Source: Nageia nagi (Eukaryota > Pinophyta). Taken from it: a stretch of DNA of 64,000 nt. The first letter of the stretch is position 1, and the number at the start of each line of letters is the position of its first letter. Below are positions 33,980 to 46,599 of the stretch, one piece after another. Location of the stretch: assembly GCA_050084985.1 (NCBI GenBank), contig JBITNC010000001.1, positions 26,040,001-26,104,000 on the forward strand, given 5' to 3'. The translations under genes were made by a program, and so were the position numbers. The notes under the pieces are model-generated. The model worked only from the letters and a program-made list of their open reading frames with translations, made no database searches and had not been told where the DNA came from.

Positions 33980-35480
33980 AATTCACCTTCTGCAAAAATA
34001 ATATTGAGATCACTTCCTTATACATTTACTTGAGAGTGTTCTTATCAGGACCCAAGTTCTCTATGCAAATGGAGGCTCTGCCAAAGATTTGATGGGGTTA
34101 TGTGATAGTCTCCACCTTGGAAATGTAGCGTATTCAGTTACATTTCTAGGACATCTTGTCCAAGTTAGAGCTTTTCTAGATCCTGGTCATTCCTACAACC
34201 CTATTTGGGATCAAGATTTGGGGTCCTAGTTTAAGCCTAGTAGATTGGACCCTAGTCGATCGAATATTGATCTCCTTCCTATAATGCTTCATTCAAAGTA
34301 AGAGGATAATCCCTCACCTTATCATTCTCATAGAGTTTGATTTCCAACCCCTTATGATATGGGCCCTTGCTTCCACCATCATCTACCTACATTACCTTCA
34401 ATTTTTGTATGACCATGGAGATGTTATAAATTATGTTATATTTCTAGTGAGAGATTTAGCCTCTTTGATGGATTTGGTAGCTTAGGGCTACTATCGATGC
34501 TAGTATGCTAAGGTATCCACTATGCTTGCAATATTTAGATTCTCTCCTAATAGAATAACTTCCTCATTGTCAGACTTATCTCAGACCTATGAGGAATATT
34601 TGATAGTGATTTTGGATGTGATCTATAGAGCCTTCATTTAGGCTACTTTTATGTCCCCTCTATTGTGAACACCAAAGCTAGATCACTATGCCCAAGACTA
34701 CCTCTAGGTTGGGTATGGTAGGATTTATCCTCTATGATACATTAGCTTGCACCTCCCTCTTAGGTTGAGGATGTCACTTGCATAGTTATGGGTATGCTCA
34801 CACTAGTTGTGATTGGAGATAAACCACCACTTAGCTAGAGAGTTACGAGTCTACCACCTTTTTTATCTAGATACTGAATTAGAGGATGAATTCATCTTTT
34901 GATGCTTGGTCTATTATGAGACCACGGGTCAATACTATTATCTCTTCTATGATTCATACAACTCACTTACTTCTTTCATTTGGTACTCAGATCAATAATG
35001 CTTATCCCTTTACCTCCAAGAGGCCTTCCTCATACGGAGATGTATCTTAGCTTGAAAGAGGGAGCCCATAGAAGATGCTAAGAGAAGCACCCATAATGAA
35101 TTCATCAGACCAAGAGATACCTTCAAATCATGTTGGAGCTCTAAGGACTCACTAGATCACTTCTATCTTTCCACCTAGTAGCACCTTGGGCACTTCACCT
35201 AGGGACTAAGGTGAGCCCTCCCTGGACTAGAGTATGCTACCATAATCCCCTCTCAGATAGGCTTAGGATGATTTCTCTATGGATGTTTTAGATTTTGTAC
35301 CCCCTCCCTCCCACTAGTGTGGGTTTCTTTAGCCTAGAAATCTTGATTTCGCTCTTTTCTTTTTTCTTTCTTTAGATGAGGCCCATTAAGGGTTTAGTTG
35401 GCTTTTTAAGCAAGACTGTGCATACTAGTCCCATTAACCACATTTGGTCACCCAAGGACATTAATATAATTTATTTATTT
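33980..35480 (+). mobile_element. Unclassified insertion in the C leader, LINE-like 3' end
   Basis: This balanced-composition block is flanked by AT-rich leader sequence shared with D. It ends with a pyrimidine-rich stretch and CATTAATATAATTTATTTATTT, reminiscent of plant L1 3' ends. I could not assign any coding domain. The boundaries are inferred from loss of similarity to D. Confidence 0.35.
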
Positions 35481-36211
35481 AATAATTTCTTATATGTTAT
35501 GTAAAAAAGAAAAATAAAAAAAATATTTTTATTGAAGAAATACATTTAAAAAAAGTTATACTTTATATTTTTTTTAAGAGTAGAAACAAATATATTAAAA
35601 TGTATTTCTTTTTTTTGAAAAAATATACACATATATAATACCAATTATTTTTATACATATAAAAGTATATCTTCTCCTTATTTTGCATAAAAGTTTTTGA
35701 AAACAAATTGCAAGAAAAAAAGTTCATTGTAATTAATATATATATATATGTATATATTGCAAAAATAATTGCTCTTTATTTTTTCATAATAATATTGCAG
35801 GAAAATAAAATTTTATTGCAATAATAACATTTTGAAAAGTTGTAAAACTAAAAAAATTTGCAACTCTTTAAACCATTACTACACCAAATATTAGTGTTAA
35901 AAAATTGCAAATTTAAGCTATAACAAGCTTCAAAAAAATTATAACAATTTATTTCTAAAATTAAGCAAATTTACTCAAAATTTGCAACTAAAAAAAATAA
36001 TGTTAGTAAAAAAAATGCATAGCAATAACATGTAAGCAAAATTTTCAAAAATAAATTGAACTAACACATAGCAAAATATGTTAGTATATTGAGAAATAAT
36101 CCAAAAGAATAAAAGAAACATGTTATACTTTAAATTTGATTTTACCTCACCAATGAAGTAGGAGAAGAAGTAGGATGACCTTCAAGATGTTTAAGAGGAG
36201 CCTCCAAACTT

Positions 36212-36225
36212 GGCTCTAGATACCA
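36212..36225 (-). promoter_or_regulatory. Primer-binding site of element C
   Basis: The minus strand reads TGGTATCTAGAGCC, close to the tRNA-Met site TGGTATCAGAGC with one inserted base, two bases after the 5' LTR. Confidence 0.75.
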
Positions 36226-36227
36226 CT

Positions 36228-36625
36228 TGAGAGAAACTAATCCTAAATGACTATTCCTCTTCTACCAATATCTCAAGAAACATCTCACAACATCAACATA
36301 TAGCATAAATACAATTAGCCAATATAATCACAAACTCAAGTTAAGTAATCCCCAAGGAGAAGGGTCCTCTATTTATAGGCTAAAATCCTCCCTTGGATCA
36401 CTCTTTTAACCATTGTACAAATTCATGACATGCAACACTATTTTACCCAAGGGGCATGTCCATGAAATTGAGTGTAGGAAAAGCTACATTATTATATTCA
36501 CAAATACTTAAAATATATATAGAGATAATTTTAAGTATTAGTATATTTACTTTACCTTATTTACATCAAGAGTTTACCTTATTTAAATCAAGAGACCTTA
36601 CAATAATACATTATACATTCCAAAA
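36228..36625 (-). repeat. 5' LTR of element C
   Basis: Aligns with 27,179-27,733 but lacks about 150 bp of the middle. The start dinucleotide has decayed. TATA sequence at 36,369-36,377 (minus). Confidence 0.85.
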
Positions 36626-36900
36626 AAATAATATCATAGTCATTCTATGCTATGTATTTATTATTGTATTCTTTATGTATTAAGTATACCTCATAGTGTT
36701 TTAATGGTAATATAATTATGTGGGAGCATATTGTATTTTTGGGAGGTATGATATGGGAGCCCAATAAATGTATGTAATACCATATGCTCATTATAGTCTT
36801 ATAAGGGAATAATAGGGAGAGAAACCTTCTTGTTGTATTAGAAGAATGATCTAAGAAGCTTTTAGGAATATTTTAACTTTCTATTGAGAGTACTTACTGA
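36626..36900. other. Spacer between head-to-head elements C and D
   Basis: 275 bp of AT-rich sequence without a recognised feature, separating the two outward-facing LTR promoters. Confidence 0.5.
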
Positions 36901-37401
36901 TGATTATGAAATTTATAATGCATTATTGAAAGGTTTTGGAATGTTATTCTTGTAAATTTACCAAAACTTTAAGGTATCCCTAGATACCTTAAGTATTTAA
37001 GTGAATATGATAATGTAACTTGTTCTACATTCCTCATGAGCATGTCCCTTGGGTAAAAGGGTGAATCATGTCATGTCTTTGTAAAATAGTTAAAATGGTG
37101 ATACAAGGGAGGATTTTGGCTTATAAATAGAATTCTTTTTGCTTGAGATCACACATCAAAAAGTTGAAGCAAAGTTATGCTCTAGGATTGGTGTTAGGAG
37201 AGGAAGAAAGAGGTCTTATAAGAGAGTTGTCTTTGTCAATGAGAAAGATATTAGTTAGTGGATGTACTCCCATTGTTGGAAGAATCACTTGTATATTCTG
37301 TCAATTTGTGATATTGTTTATGTTTGAGTGTTGATGTTTAAGAGAGCTTGCAAGTGATCTTGGTAGATTAGGATTTTAGTCTTTTAGGATCAAGTCCTTC
37401 A
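36901..37401 (+). repeat. 5' LTR of element D
   Basis: About 500 bp, matching 44,018-44,329 at its 5' part and the C LTRs in reverse. TATAAATAG at 37,132-37,140. It ends CCTTCA before the primer site. The start is placed by alignment because the TGTTGG terminus has decayed. Confidence 0.85.
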
Positions 37402-37403
37402 TT

Positions 37404-37415
37404 TGATATCAAAGC
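37404..37415 (+). promoter_or_regulatory. Primer-binding site of element D
   Basis: TGATATCAAAGC, two changes from the tRNA-Met site TGGTATCAGAGC, two bases after the LTR end. Confidence 0.75.
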
Positions 37416-39449
37416 TAGTTTGAAGGATCCTCTTAAAAATTTTATAGGTCCTTCATCCTTCTTCAAGTTGGAGGTCTTCATTCTTCATCCTACTCTTCAT
37501 TGTGAGGTAAAAGGAGCTTCAAAAGTATAACCTTCTTTCCCTCTTGAATTACTCCATAATAATAAAATTATAAGTTGATAATGTTAGTTGCAATCTTTTC
37601 TCTTTTTTTAAGAAATTTTCTAAATATGTTAATATGTTGTTAAGAATTTTTACTAACCTTTATGTTAGTTGCAATTGTTTTATATAATTTCTAAATATAA
37701 CAATAACATTGTAAGCATTTCATGATGTTAAATTTGCAAATTGTTTTAAATTGTAAAAGTTTTACAAAATATAATTCTTTTATATAAAGTGCAAATTTCT
37801 TCAAATATATAATGATAACCTTACCTTAATACAAAAAAGGGGAGGTTCTCATTATTTTGTATTAAAAAAGAGGATAATTCTTTACAATATTGAGTTTTTT
37901 TACAATATGTTTAATTTACATCTTTGAGAGAAAATATAAGTAGAAATATTTTTCATGCCCTTAAAATAGGGGAGTTGCTTGTTATAGGAAACTTTAAATA
38001 TTTGGTACGAAGGGGGGCGGGCAAGGGGTGGGACATTACATTATAAATATTTTTGAAAATAATCAAAAGTTAAAAAATATATGTAGTAAAAAGGGGAGAA
38101 ATTTTTTTACCTTAGTTTAAAACATTAAAGAGCATTTATTTTTTACCTTAAAAAGGAAGGGGAGAAAATTTTTCAATCAATTTTTAAAGGTAAAATTTCC
38201 CTTAGTGTTTAAGGTAACAGTAAATTTTTTTTTCTAATGTGAAAGTACTAAAGGGGGTTGAATGATTTTTTTGGCAAATTGAGGCATTTCTTTCTAAGGG
38301 TTAAAAAGGGATTTTTTTCCTTAGTGCTAAAGCAATCTTGTTAAATATAAATTTCAATAAAGAGATGAAGAAATTTTTTAGGACTTAATTCTTTTAAGTA
38401 TAAAAGGGGGGGGGAGGAGGAGGGAAATTATTCCTATGAATACCTTTTACTTAAAAATTAATATTTTTCTCCAAAATACTTGAATAAATAATGCATGCCT
38501 ATTACTTAAAATTTTATTAGATGCCTTTTTTTTAAAGTGTTCACTTTAGATGAATTACTTATGTAAAAATTGTGAACTTATGTAAAAGATATCCTCTTGA
38601 GGTTGGTAACAAAACCTATTGAAATATTAGGTTTCAATTTTATTGTTAGATGATGTATCATTTTTTTTACACACTTTATGTTATGAACCTTTCCTTTATC
38701 TTTGCAATATCATAAACATTGAAAATGCAACCCCTAAAATGAACACATACACATGTATATTCTGTAACATAACTTTTTTGAGGAGCCACGAGATGAGAAA
38801 AAGGTAGATTGGAGCCTTCAATCTGATGATGCAAATGGTAAAAAGTCCATACTTCTTAATTTTCCCTAAGTCCTCTATTGGTCTAAACATAACTTCATAT
38901 AAGTAGATATACCTATGTAGTGATGCCACATGTCCACAATTCATTAAAATATTATCCTGATAACCTAGGAGAAAAACTTGAAACTAATTAAGATAATAAT
39001 TTGGATTATCCAAAATATGTCAAAACCTTAAAAAATAGTTAGTAACACTCCTTATAAGAGTATATTATTGATCAAGGTGAACTGATTGAGGATTGGTAGG
39101 ACTTAGGCTCCACCTTACAAGAATCCAGGTGAAGGCCTAATTTTAGATAAGAAAACAAGCCTCAACTTTATCCCTCTCTACAACTATGGTACTTTGTGAT
39201 GACAAAATGTTGAATGTGTGGGGTTTATTAAACCTTTGTACATGTGAATTTTGTTAAACAAGATAAGCATGCATTTTTTTAAATTATCCTTAATAAAAAT
39301 TTATCATTAATTCAACATATATGGTTGATTAATTTGAATAAATATAAACATGTATGAATGATTAAACTCAAAATGTATAGTTAAGTAATTTGGTTCACAT
39401 ATTTAACATGCTTACATTGGTTAACACTTTCACCTTCTTATGTAGAAAA
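37416..39449 (+). other. Long leader of element D
   Basis: Two kilobases of AT-rich untranslated leader, conserved in part with C, including TTAGTTGCAAT-type repeats, a G-run at 38,406-38,415 and the block 38,690-38,950 with its antisense ORF. No sense gene was recognised. Confidence 0.6.
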
Positions 39450-40380
39450 TGGAAGACACTTTCTCACCTTAAAACATTCTTGATGGTTCCAACTATGGTA
39501 TATAAGAACCTCAAATAAAAGCTGAATTGCAAGCAAGGAAACTATGGTAGATAGTTAAGTTACTCCTACATATGAGAAGACACTTTAGGAATACAACATA
39601 AAGAATGAGTTAACAACTTTTATGATTTTTCATGTAATGTTAGATGAAGTGATGCTTATGATATCTTTATCAACCTCTACAAATGAAGCTTGGGATAGGC
39701 TCAAAAAAATCTACCCAGGGTCTAAATTTTCAATAAGGTTTACCATTATCCAAAATTTATTTCAATCTCATCAAGAGAAAGATAAAAATGTTTCCATCTA
39801 TTTGAACAAGGTCATTTACCTTAGGACTGAACTTGTTAGTTATGGATGTAACTGAATCAATGATAAATGTATGATCTTCATCATTATTCAAAATTCAATA
39901 ACTTTGTGATATTTATTGAAATTAGGCTTGATGATTAAGAATAAGTCTTCTCTCTTTAGAACCTTTCAAGGATCCTTATAAAGCATAAGAAAAATCTTAA
40001 TAAAAAGGTGTTGATCTCTTCTCCTAATGTTAACAATGTTACTCTAAGAGCAACCAAAACACATTTCAAGAAAAAGTTTAAGCATCACAAGAAGTATTTT
40101 CCTACTACCTCCAAGAAATTTGAAAAGAAGGGAAACAACTACTATAAGCAAAGATACGGAAAGGGCAAGGCAAAAAAATTAAATCTCAAGGAAAAATTCA
40201 ATAGTAATTATAATTTTTCTTACGGATATGGTCAAAAAGAATTTGACTACTACAAGAAGAAAAGAAATAAAAAGAATAAAAAAAATGAAAATGTGAATAA
40301 CTTCAAAGGAAAGAAAAATATTAAAGTTGGTTTTATTTATGCTTTTTATTCTATGAATCACACTTTCTTGACTAATTAGA
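39450..40380 (+). pseudogene. gag of copia element D
   Basis: Starts at ATGGAAGACACT. A stop at codon 8 precedes a LDGSNY segment. 39,622-39,855 matches the UBN2/copia gag domain (STNEAWDRLKKIYPGSK). 40,008-40,378 is lysine-rich, and the zinc knuckle has lost its cysteines (FSYGYGQKEFDYYKKK versus CNFCGIYGHREFDC in C). Non-functional. Confidence 0.85.
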
Positions 40381-43240
40381 TTGTTGAATTTGGATGCACT
40401 AATCACTTGTGCTCTGAAAATGATAAGTTTGAAATTTTTTATAAGCATAGAAAGGATACAATTGTGATAGGTAATAATTCAATCCTTGAATTCTAAGGGA
40501 TTGGGAGTGTGTTGATTTAAGTTGTAAAAAAAGATACTCATTTGAGTTCAACTCACACTCTTGGTGCATTAAGAAGGAACTTTCCACTTTTGTGAAAGGA
40601 TTAGTGAAATATGATCTCTAAATTGTAGATCAAGTTCCAACAAAGATATGTCTTGCTATAAATATTTGCTATAAGAAAAATATTTGGTGCCAATGCTTAA
40701 GGTAACTTAACTAAAAAGTATTTAAATTATTAAATACCAAGAACTTGTGGAAGTTTTGGCTTTGATTTCACCCATAATTGGTCTATATGAGAAGTGCATC
40801 TTAGGAAATATGAATAGATAAAGATTTGAAAAAGATAAGGAAAGAAGGGTAACCCAAATTCTTTCACTTATGAATTCAAATTTGATGGATCTATTTAAAA
40901 TTAAGTCTTTTGGAAGAGTATCTTATGTATTGACCTTCATTAATGACTTTAATAGGATGACATTTGGTTATCTACTTGAGCACAAGGATCAAACCTTTGA
41001 CATGTTTAAATATTTCAAGGCCTTAGTTGAAAATCATACTAACTTTGAAATCAAGATGCTGAGATAAGATAATGAGGGTGAGTATAACAATAATAAGTTT
41101 AATGACTATTGTGTCAAGTATGAGATCAAGAGGTAATTTATGATTCCTTACACCTTTCAACAAAACAATGTTGTCAAAAGGAAAAATAGGATAATTATAG
41201 AGATAGCTAGATGCATGTTGGGAAATTTTTCTAATATCTTGTGAGATGAAGCTATGAGCACTTCAATTTATACCTTGAATAGGTGTTCTACAAAATCCAT
41301 TGAGGAAAAAAACTCCTTTTGAGGTATGGATAGGAAAGAAACCCAACATATCTCACTTTAAGGTGTTTGGTTCTAAAGCATTCTCCTACAATATTTTTGA
41401 GAAAAAGAAATAGTTGGAAAAAATAGCTTAAAAATACATCTTTATGGGTTATGAAAATCAACATAGAGGTTATATGATCTACTCTCCATCTTATAGAGTA
41501 GTGTTTATCTCAAGGGATGTAAATTTTTTTGAACTTCCTAAGGAATCTACTTCTAATGAGAATGTTGATGATCTAGATGACTCTTCAGTTGCACCTAACT
41601 AGTTGGATATCAATGTAGATAAGTCACCTTAGGAGAAACATTCTTCAACTTAAAAGATAACAAGAAACATAACCTTGAAATTTTTTTTATTTTCCAAAAT
41701 TGATAACAAAAATGAGCCCTCATAATTAAAGGAAGCTTCAAAGCATAAGTGTTGGATGGAAGCCATGAAAGTGAAGTATGATATGCTTAAGAAAAATGAA
41801 ACTTGAGACTTTGGTTCCTTATCCCAATGAGAGAAGTATGATTGGAAATAAGTGGATCTATAAAGTTAACTACAATTCAGTTGGGGATATTAATAAATAC
41901 AAAGTAAGGTTAGTGGCCAAAGGTTTTGATGAAAAATATGGAGTTGATTATGAGAAAACCTTTGCTCCCATGGTAAAGATTCCCACTTTAGGATAACTCT
42001 TGCTCTTTTAATAGCTCAGGGATGGAAAGTTTTTCAACTCAATTTCAAAAGTGCCTTTCTTAATGGTGAATTATATGTTGAAATTTACATGAATCAACAA
42101 AAAAGGTTTATTATTAAAGGAAAAGAGTCCTTCATGTGTAAGATAAATAAGTCATTATGTAGAATTAAGAAAGCACTTAGAGCTTGGTACAAGAAGATTT
42201 TAGGTTATTTTGAAGACATTGGATTCTTAACCAAGTACTTCTTAGACTCTAATTTATTTGTGCTAAATTAAAGAAAAGACATGGCATTGATTCTCCTTTA
42301 CGTTGATGATCTTTTGATCATTGATAATAATGATGAAATCATCTAAAAGTCTATATTCAAACTTAATATAATATTTCAAATGATTGATCTTGGTATCTTA
42401 CACTACTACCTTGGAATGCAAGTGTACCAATACAAGGATTATACTTATCTTAGTCAATCCAAGTATATAATAGAAATATTACAAAAGTTTAAAATGGAGG
42501 AGTACAAATATGATTCAATTTTAGTCTCTCATGGAATCACTTTGTCTCTTAGCTCCAACTCTTAGTTGGTAGATGTTACAACTTACATGTAATTAATTGA
42601 TAGTCTTCTTTATTTGACTATTTTCAAGCTAGATATTACCTATGTAGTGAATTTGATGACACAATTTATTCAAAAATTGTATGTTAAACACCTCAATTAT
42701 ATTAAGCAAATCTTGAGGTATGTTATAGGGATGAAAGATCTTACTTTCAAGTATTCCAAGTTTCCCTCCTTTGTTCTCTCAGGGTTCTCCAATTCTAACT
42801 ATAAGGGAGATAGAGATGACATGAAATCAACCTATGCATATGTATTTAGCATTTATTCAAGTGATATCTCTTAGGATTTCAAAAATAAGCTTAATATTTC
42901 TCTTTCCACCAAAGAAACCAAATACTAGGCCATATCTATTATAGTCCAAGAAGCTATTTGTCTTAGGCATATTCTGAAAAAAATTGGATACGAGCAAGCT
43001 TTTCTATCTTAGATTTATTCAAAAAATCAATCGACTATTTATTTAGCTAAGAACCATATTTTTCATTAGAGAAAAAAATATTTTGAAATCTAAACCCACT
43101 TCATCAGGGAGAAGATTTTTGATGGCATCATAAACTTGCAGTATTTTCCATCTATCCTAAACTTTGTTAATTAGTTTGCCAAGCCCCATACTAAAGCTCA
43201 GTTGAGTAAGCTTAGAAATTCTATTGGGTTGGTGAAGTTT
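40381..43240 (+). pseudogene. pol of copia element D
   Basis: The protease remnant reads VEFGCTNHLCS near 40,385, where copia has DSGCTNHM, so the active-site Asp is lost. Integrase: VLTFINDFNRMTFGYLLEHK (40,930) and KRKNRIIIEIARCML (41,180). [22 protein letters not shown] (41,840), [19 protein letters not shown] (41,910), YVEIYMNQQKRF (42,075), the intact active site LLYVDDLLI (42,295) and DLGILHYYLGMQV (42,384). RNase H/3' part: HLNYIKQILRYVIGMKDLTF (42,690). Stops and frame changes are scattered, so the element is dead, though the YVDD motif survives. Confidence 0.92.
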
Positions 43241-43339
43241 TCATTAAGGTAGAGTGAAGTTTGAATTATTATATTTAATTCATATTTATGATGACAACTT
43301 CACCCCTAGGAGGATTTGTTGCTATATAGTGTTGATCTA

Positions 43340-43570
43340 TGTGTGTACTTTTGGCTAGTTCTCCTTATGTGATGAACTATTTGTACACTTGAGAATATAA
43401 TAGACCATCATTAGTAGTGTTCAATTATCCATATGGGAAGAACTTATATGTACATATGATGGATCCTTTTTACACTATTCAGTTATCTATATTTGAGGAA
43501 CTCATGTGTATCTTTTGGCACTATTCAATTATCCATGTGTGAAGAACTTATATGTGCATTTTGTCATGCT
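43340..43570 (+). repeat. Tandem repeat in 3' untranslated region of D
   Basis: Three to four degenerate units of about 65 bp share CACTATTCAATTATCCAT, GAAGAACTTATATGT and a TTTTGGCAC-like end. The array has the same location as the array in C and a diverged unit. Confidence 0.75.
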
Positions 43571-44017
43571 ATATTTGTGATGATAATCAACAAATATTTT
43601 GTATATAATAGGTGAATATGAGTATTTTTTTAGCATCTTTGTGATGAATTATAGTGCACCATTGATCAGTTTATGGATAGCATTGCTTGAATCATTTATC
43701 CTTATTTATATGAATGTGTACATGATGCATCTTATTGATCTTATTTTTTGAGCTACCTATGGCTTGTAGGTTTTTTTCTTTAGATTGTATGTTACTTACT
43801 TTAGGTATGAAAGCTCATCATGTTAACTTATAGTTGGATGACTACTTTATGTACAATAAAACTAGTTTTGGTTAATGATTGTATTGTAAACCATTTTCTA
43901 GAATGGTATAGTAGTGAGTTTCAAACTAAGATCTTGCTTACTTAACAAACATGTATAAGTTTCCATCTCTATTTATATGTATATGGAGGAGAACTCTCTT
44001 TCTTCTCTCTTCTTCAG

Positions 44018-44329
44018 TGTTGGAATGTATAATGCATTATTGAAAGGTTTTGTAATGTTCTTCTTGTAAATTCACCAATACTTAAAGGTATTTTTATATA
44101 CCATAAGTATTTAAGTGAATACAATAATGTAACTTGTCCTACACTCCTTCTCATGAGCATGCCCCTTGGGTAAAAGGGTGAAGCATGTCATATTTTTGTA
44201 CAATGGTTAATAGGGTGATCCAAGGGAGTATTTTGGCCTATAAATAGAAGTCTCTATCCTTGAGATCACACACAAAAAATTTTAAGAAAAGTTATGGTCT
44301 AGGATTAGTGTTAGGAGAGAAAGAAAGAG
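44018..44329 (+). repeat. 3' LTR of element D, truncated
   Basis: Begins TGTTGGAATGTATAATGC and contains CCTATAAATAG near 44,240. It stops about 170 bp short of the LTR end. The usual purine tract before it is deleted compared with C. Confidence 0.85.
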
Positions 44330-44339
44330 TATTTATCCA

Positions 44340-45010
44340 AGTGAATCACCTCTAAGAGTTAATTATTAAAAATGATTGTAAGGTGAAGCATCTTTTTAGA
44401 TTCAAGACCATAATTTTGGTTTTATCTGCATTAACTTTTAATTCAATTATATTACAAAATGTTTGAAGCATATTTAATTATTTTCTAATATCATAATAAT
44501 GTTTAGCTAATAAAACAATATCATTTATATAAATTAAGAAGAATGATGATGTTGCAAAGGTTAGTACTTATGCACTTCATTTCTTTGAGATATGTTTTTA
44601 ATTGATCTTTGTAAATACCACATAGAGTTAGGGATAAGGGGCATTCTTTTTTAACTTCAATATTACAATTAAATTCCTAATACCACCCTTGACTAGATTT
44701 GAGTTTAGAGAAAACTTTCTTATAAATCCTATAAATTGCAAATCTTAGTTCACAATGTATATCTAAATCAACCATACACTTTAAAAGTTTACCCTTAGGA
44801 ATAGTATCAAAGGATCTTTTAAAATCCATAAAGCAAGAAAATAGATCTTATTTATTATTTCAATAGTTTTTGGAAATAATTCAAAAAATGATTATGTGAT
44901 CAATTATTTAATATTTACTTATAAAATTAGCTTAACCTTTAGCTTTTGAATTGCTATCATCAAGCCAATTGCTAATTTTCCTTTCTATAATACTACCATA
45001 AAGTTTAATA
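44340..45010 (-). pseudogene. LINE reverse transcriptase fragment
   Basis: On the minus strand the RT blocks CFMDFKRSFDTIPKGKLLK (about 44,830), a CPLSLTLCGIYKDQL block near 44,640 and a decayed active-site region near 44,500 occur in order, the arrangement of non-LTR RT. Stops are frequent and both ends are truncated. It abuts the broken end of element D. Confidence 0.8.
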
Positions 45011-46250
45011 AGTAAAATACATGTATATCATAATAGTTCTATAAATTTATGGGTTTTTTTATTCACAAATTTTATATATAGGAATGATTGAAGTATTAAG
45101 GTAAGACATCATCCATTAGAAGGTATATCACCATAAGATTGGAGAAGGAAAAGTCACACATCATAAAATTTTTACAAGCTTTTACATATTCCTACATAAA
45201 ATAATAAAAATATTTCAAAATCTTAAAAAATTCAAAGATTATAAAATATTAAAAAAATTCAAACAAAAAAATCAATATCTAAAAGTAATCCCCATAATAA
45301 AAAATTAAAATAAAAATTTAGAAATTGAAAAAATTAAAATATTCAAAATAAAATTAGAAACATGGAAATTATATATAGATCGATTTCAAAAATCTATTTT
45401 TTTTAAACTTCAAAATAATAAAAATATAATATTACTTTTGCATGTTCTACACAACATTGGTTGGAAGCATGTTTGCATCGATGTTATGATGAAAGCATTT
45501 TTTTTCATCTTTCATATTCTACATGTTTATATCCCCTTTAAGAGTTATATGCACCAAAGCCCATAATTCATAACCATATTTCTTATCCTTTTCAAAGAAC
45601 TATTTTACAAACATAAGAATTCTTATCCTTAGCTCTTAAATCTTGTCATAAACTAGGTGGATTGTATGATATACCTACCTTATCCTATAAAATCAAAAGA
45701 TCAAAAAGCAAAATCTTTGATAATAAGGGTAAATTATATTATCAAAAGTGGTGAGGAGTTTTTTGCTAACCCCAAAAAACTAATCACAAAATAGTTTCCA
45801 AAATAGGAAATCACTTCCCAACTATACCTAGTGGTAGCCAATAAAATTTGCATACAATAACTATTGACAAAATAATTTTTGAAGCCACCCAACTATAACT
45901 TATTGGTAGCCCTAATGCAACCTACTATACAAATTGTATTAATAGAAAATCATCAAACTATAGTCAAAATATATCTTAATAACAACTAAGATACAATCCA
46001 ATTGCCTCTTTATTGCTATAATATTCTAATCAAGAAATCCTTTGTTCATCCTAAAAGTGGGATGAAATTTGTTGATTTGATGTAGTTAACTAATTGTTTT
46101 CCATTCACTATATCCTCTTCAATGAGTTTCTCTCTAGTCTCTCCTTGGGATGGTCTCTATACAAGTCTTTGTCCAACATTTGCTATTTTTTTAGAGTTTA
46201 GCATATTTCTTGATGGAATTCCATCTTGGCCTTCTTCTTGTTGTGTTTCT
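45011..46250. other. Unassigned AT-rich sequence
   Basis: No gene recognised. A short motif CCAACTATA..TGGTAGCC occurs twice near 45,815 and 45,885. Confidence 0.4.
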
Positions 46251-46599
46251 TAAGTATTTGTATTTCTCACTTTTTTTGTCACCCTCATTATTTGTCCATC
46301 TTCCCCTTCTATAACTTCCATATTTTTTATCTCATCTTCTAAAAAATATGTATTATAATTTGTTTCTTATATGTGTATTCCTTATAAAATTGATAGCACT
46401 ACATAGGGGTTTGGTGTGGTTGATTTATTCCATTAGACTTCTTTTGAAGTTGATTATTTTTCTAACATGGTTTGTTTTGTGTGCATTTTAGTTGTATTCT
46501 TCTAATTTTTTCTTATTTTTTATTATTGAACTGATTTCCATTTATGGTATTTCTATTTATCTTGAGACTCCTTTTCATTTTTTTCCTTTTCTCTCTTTT

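Larger units (their letters stand above)
27179..36625 (-). mobile_element. Element C: Ty1/copia retrotransposon
   Basis: LTRs at 27,179-27,733 and 36,228-36,625, a tRNA-Met-type primer site, a purine tract and copia-order gag-pol (zinc knuckle, protease, integrase, RT, RNase H) on the minus strand define it. It is related to element D and faces it head to head. The leader is about 2.9 kb longer than D's, mainly through insertions at about 32.4-35.5 kb, while most of gag before the zinc knuckle is missing. No convincing target duplication was found. Confidence 0.9.
36901..44329 (+). mobile_element. Element D: Ty1/copia retrotransposon, 3' truncated
   Basis: A 5' LTR, primer site, long leader, gag, protease, integrase, RT, RNase H and a truncated 3' LTR follow in copia order. 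It is the same family as C by LTR, leader, 3' repeats and pol. The last ~170 bp of the 3' LTR and its flank are replaced by a LINE fragment, so no target duplication can be read. Confidence 0.9.
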
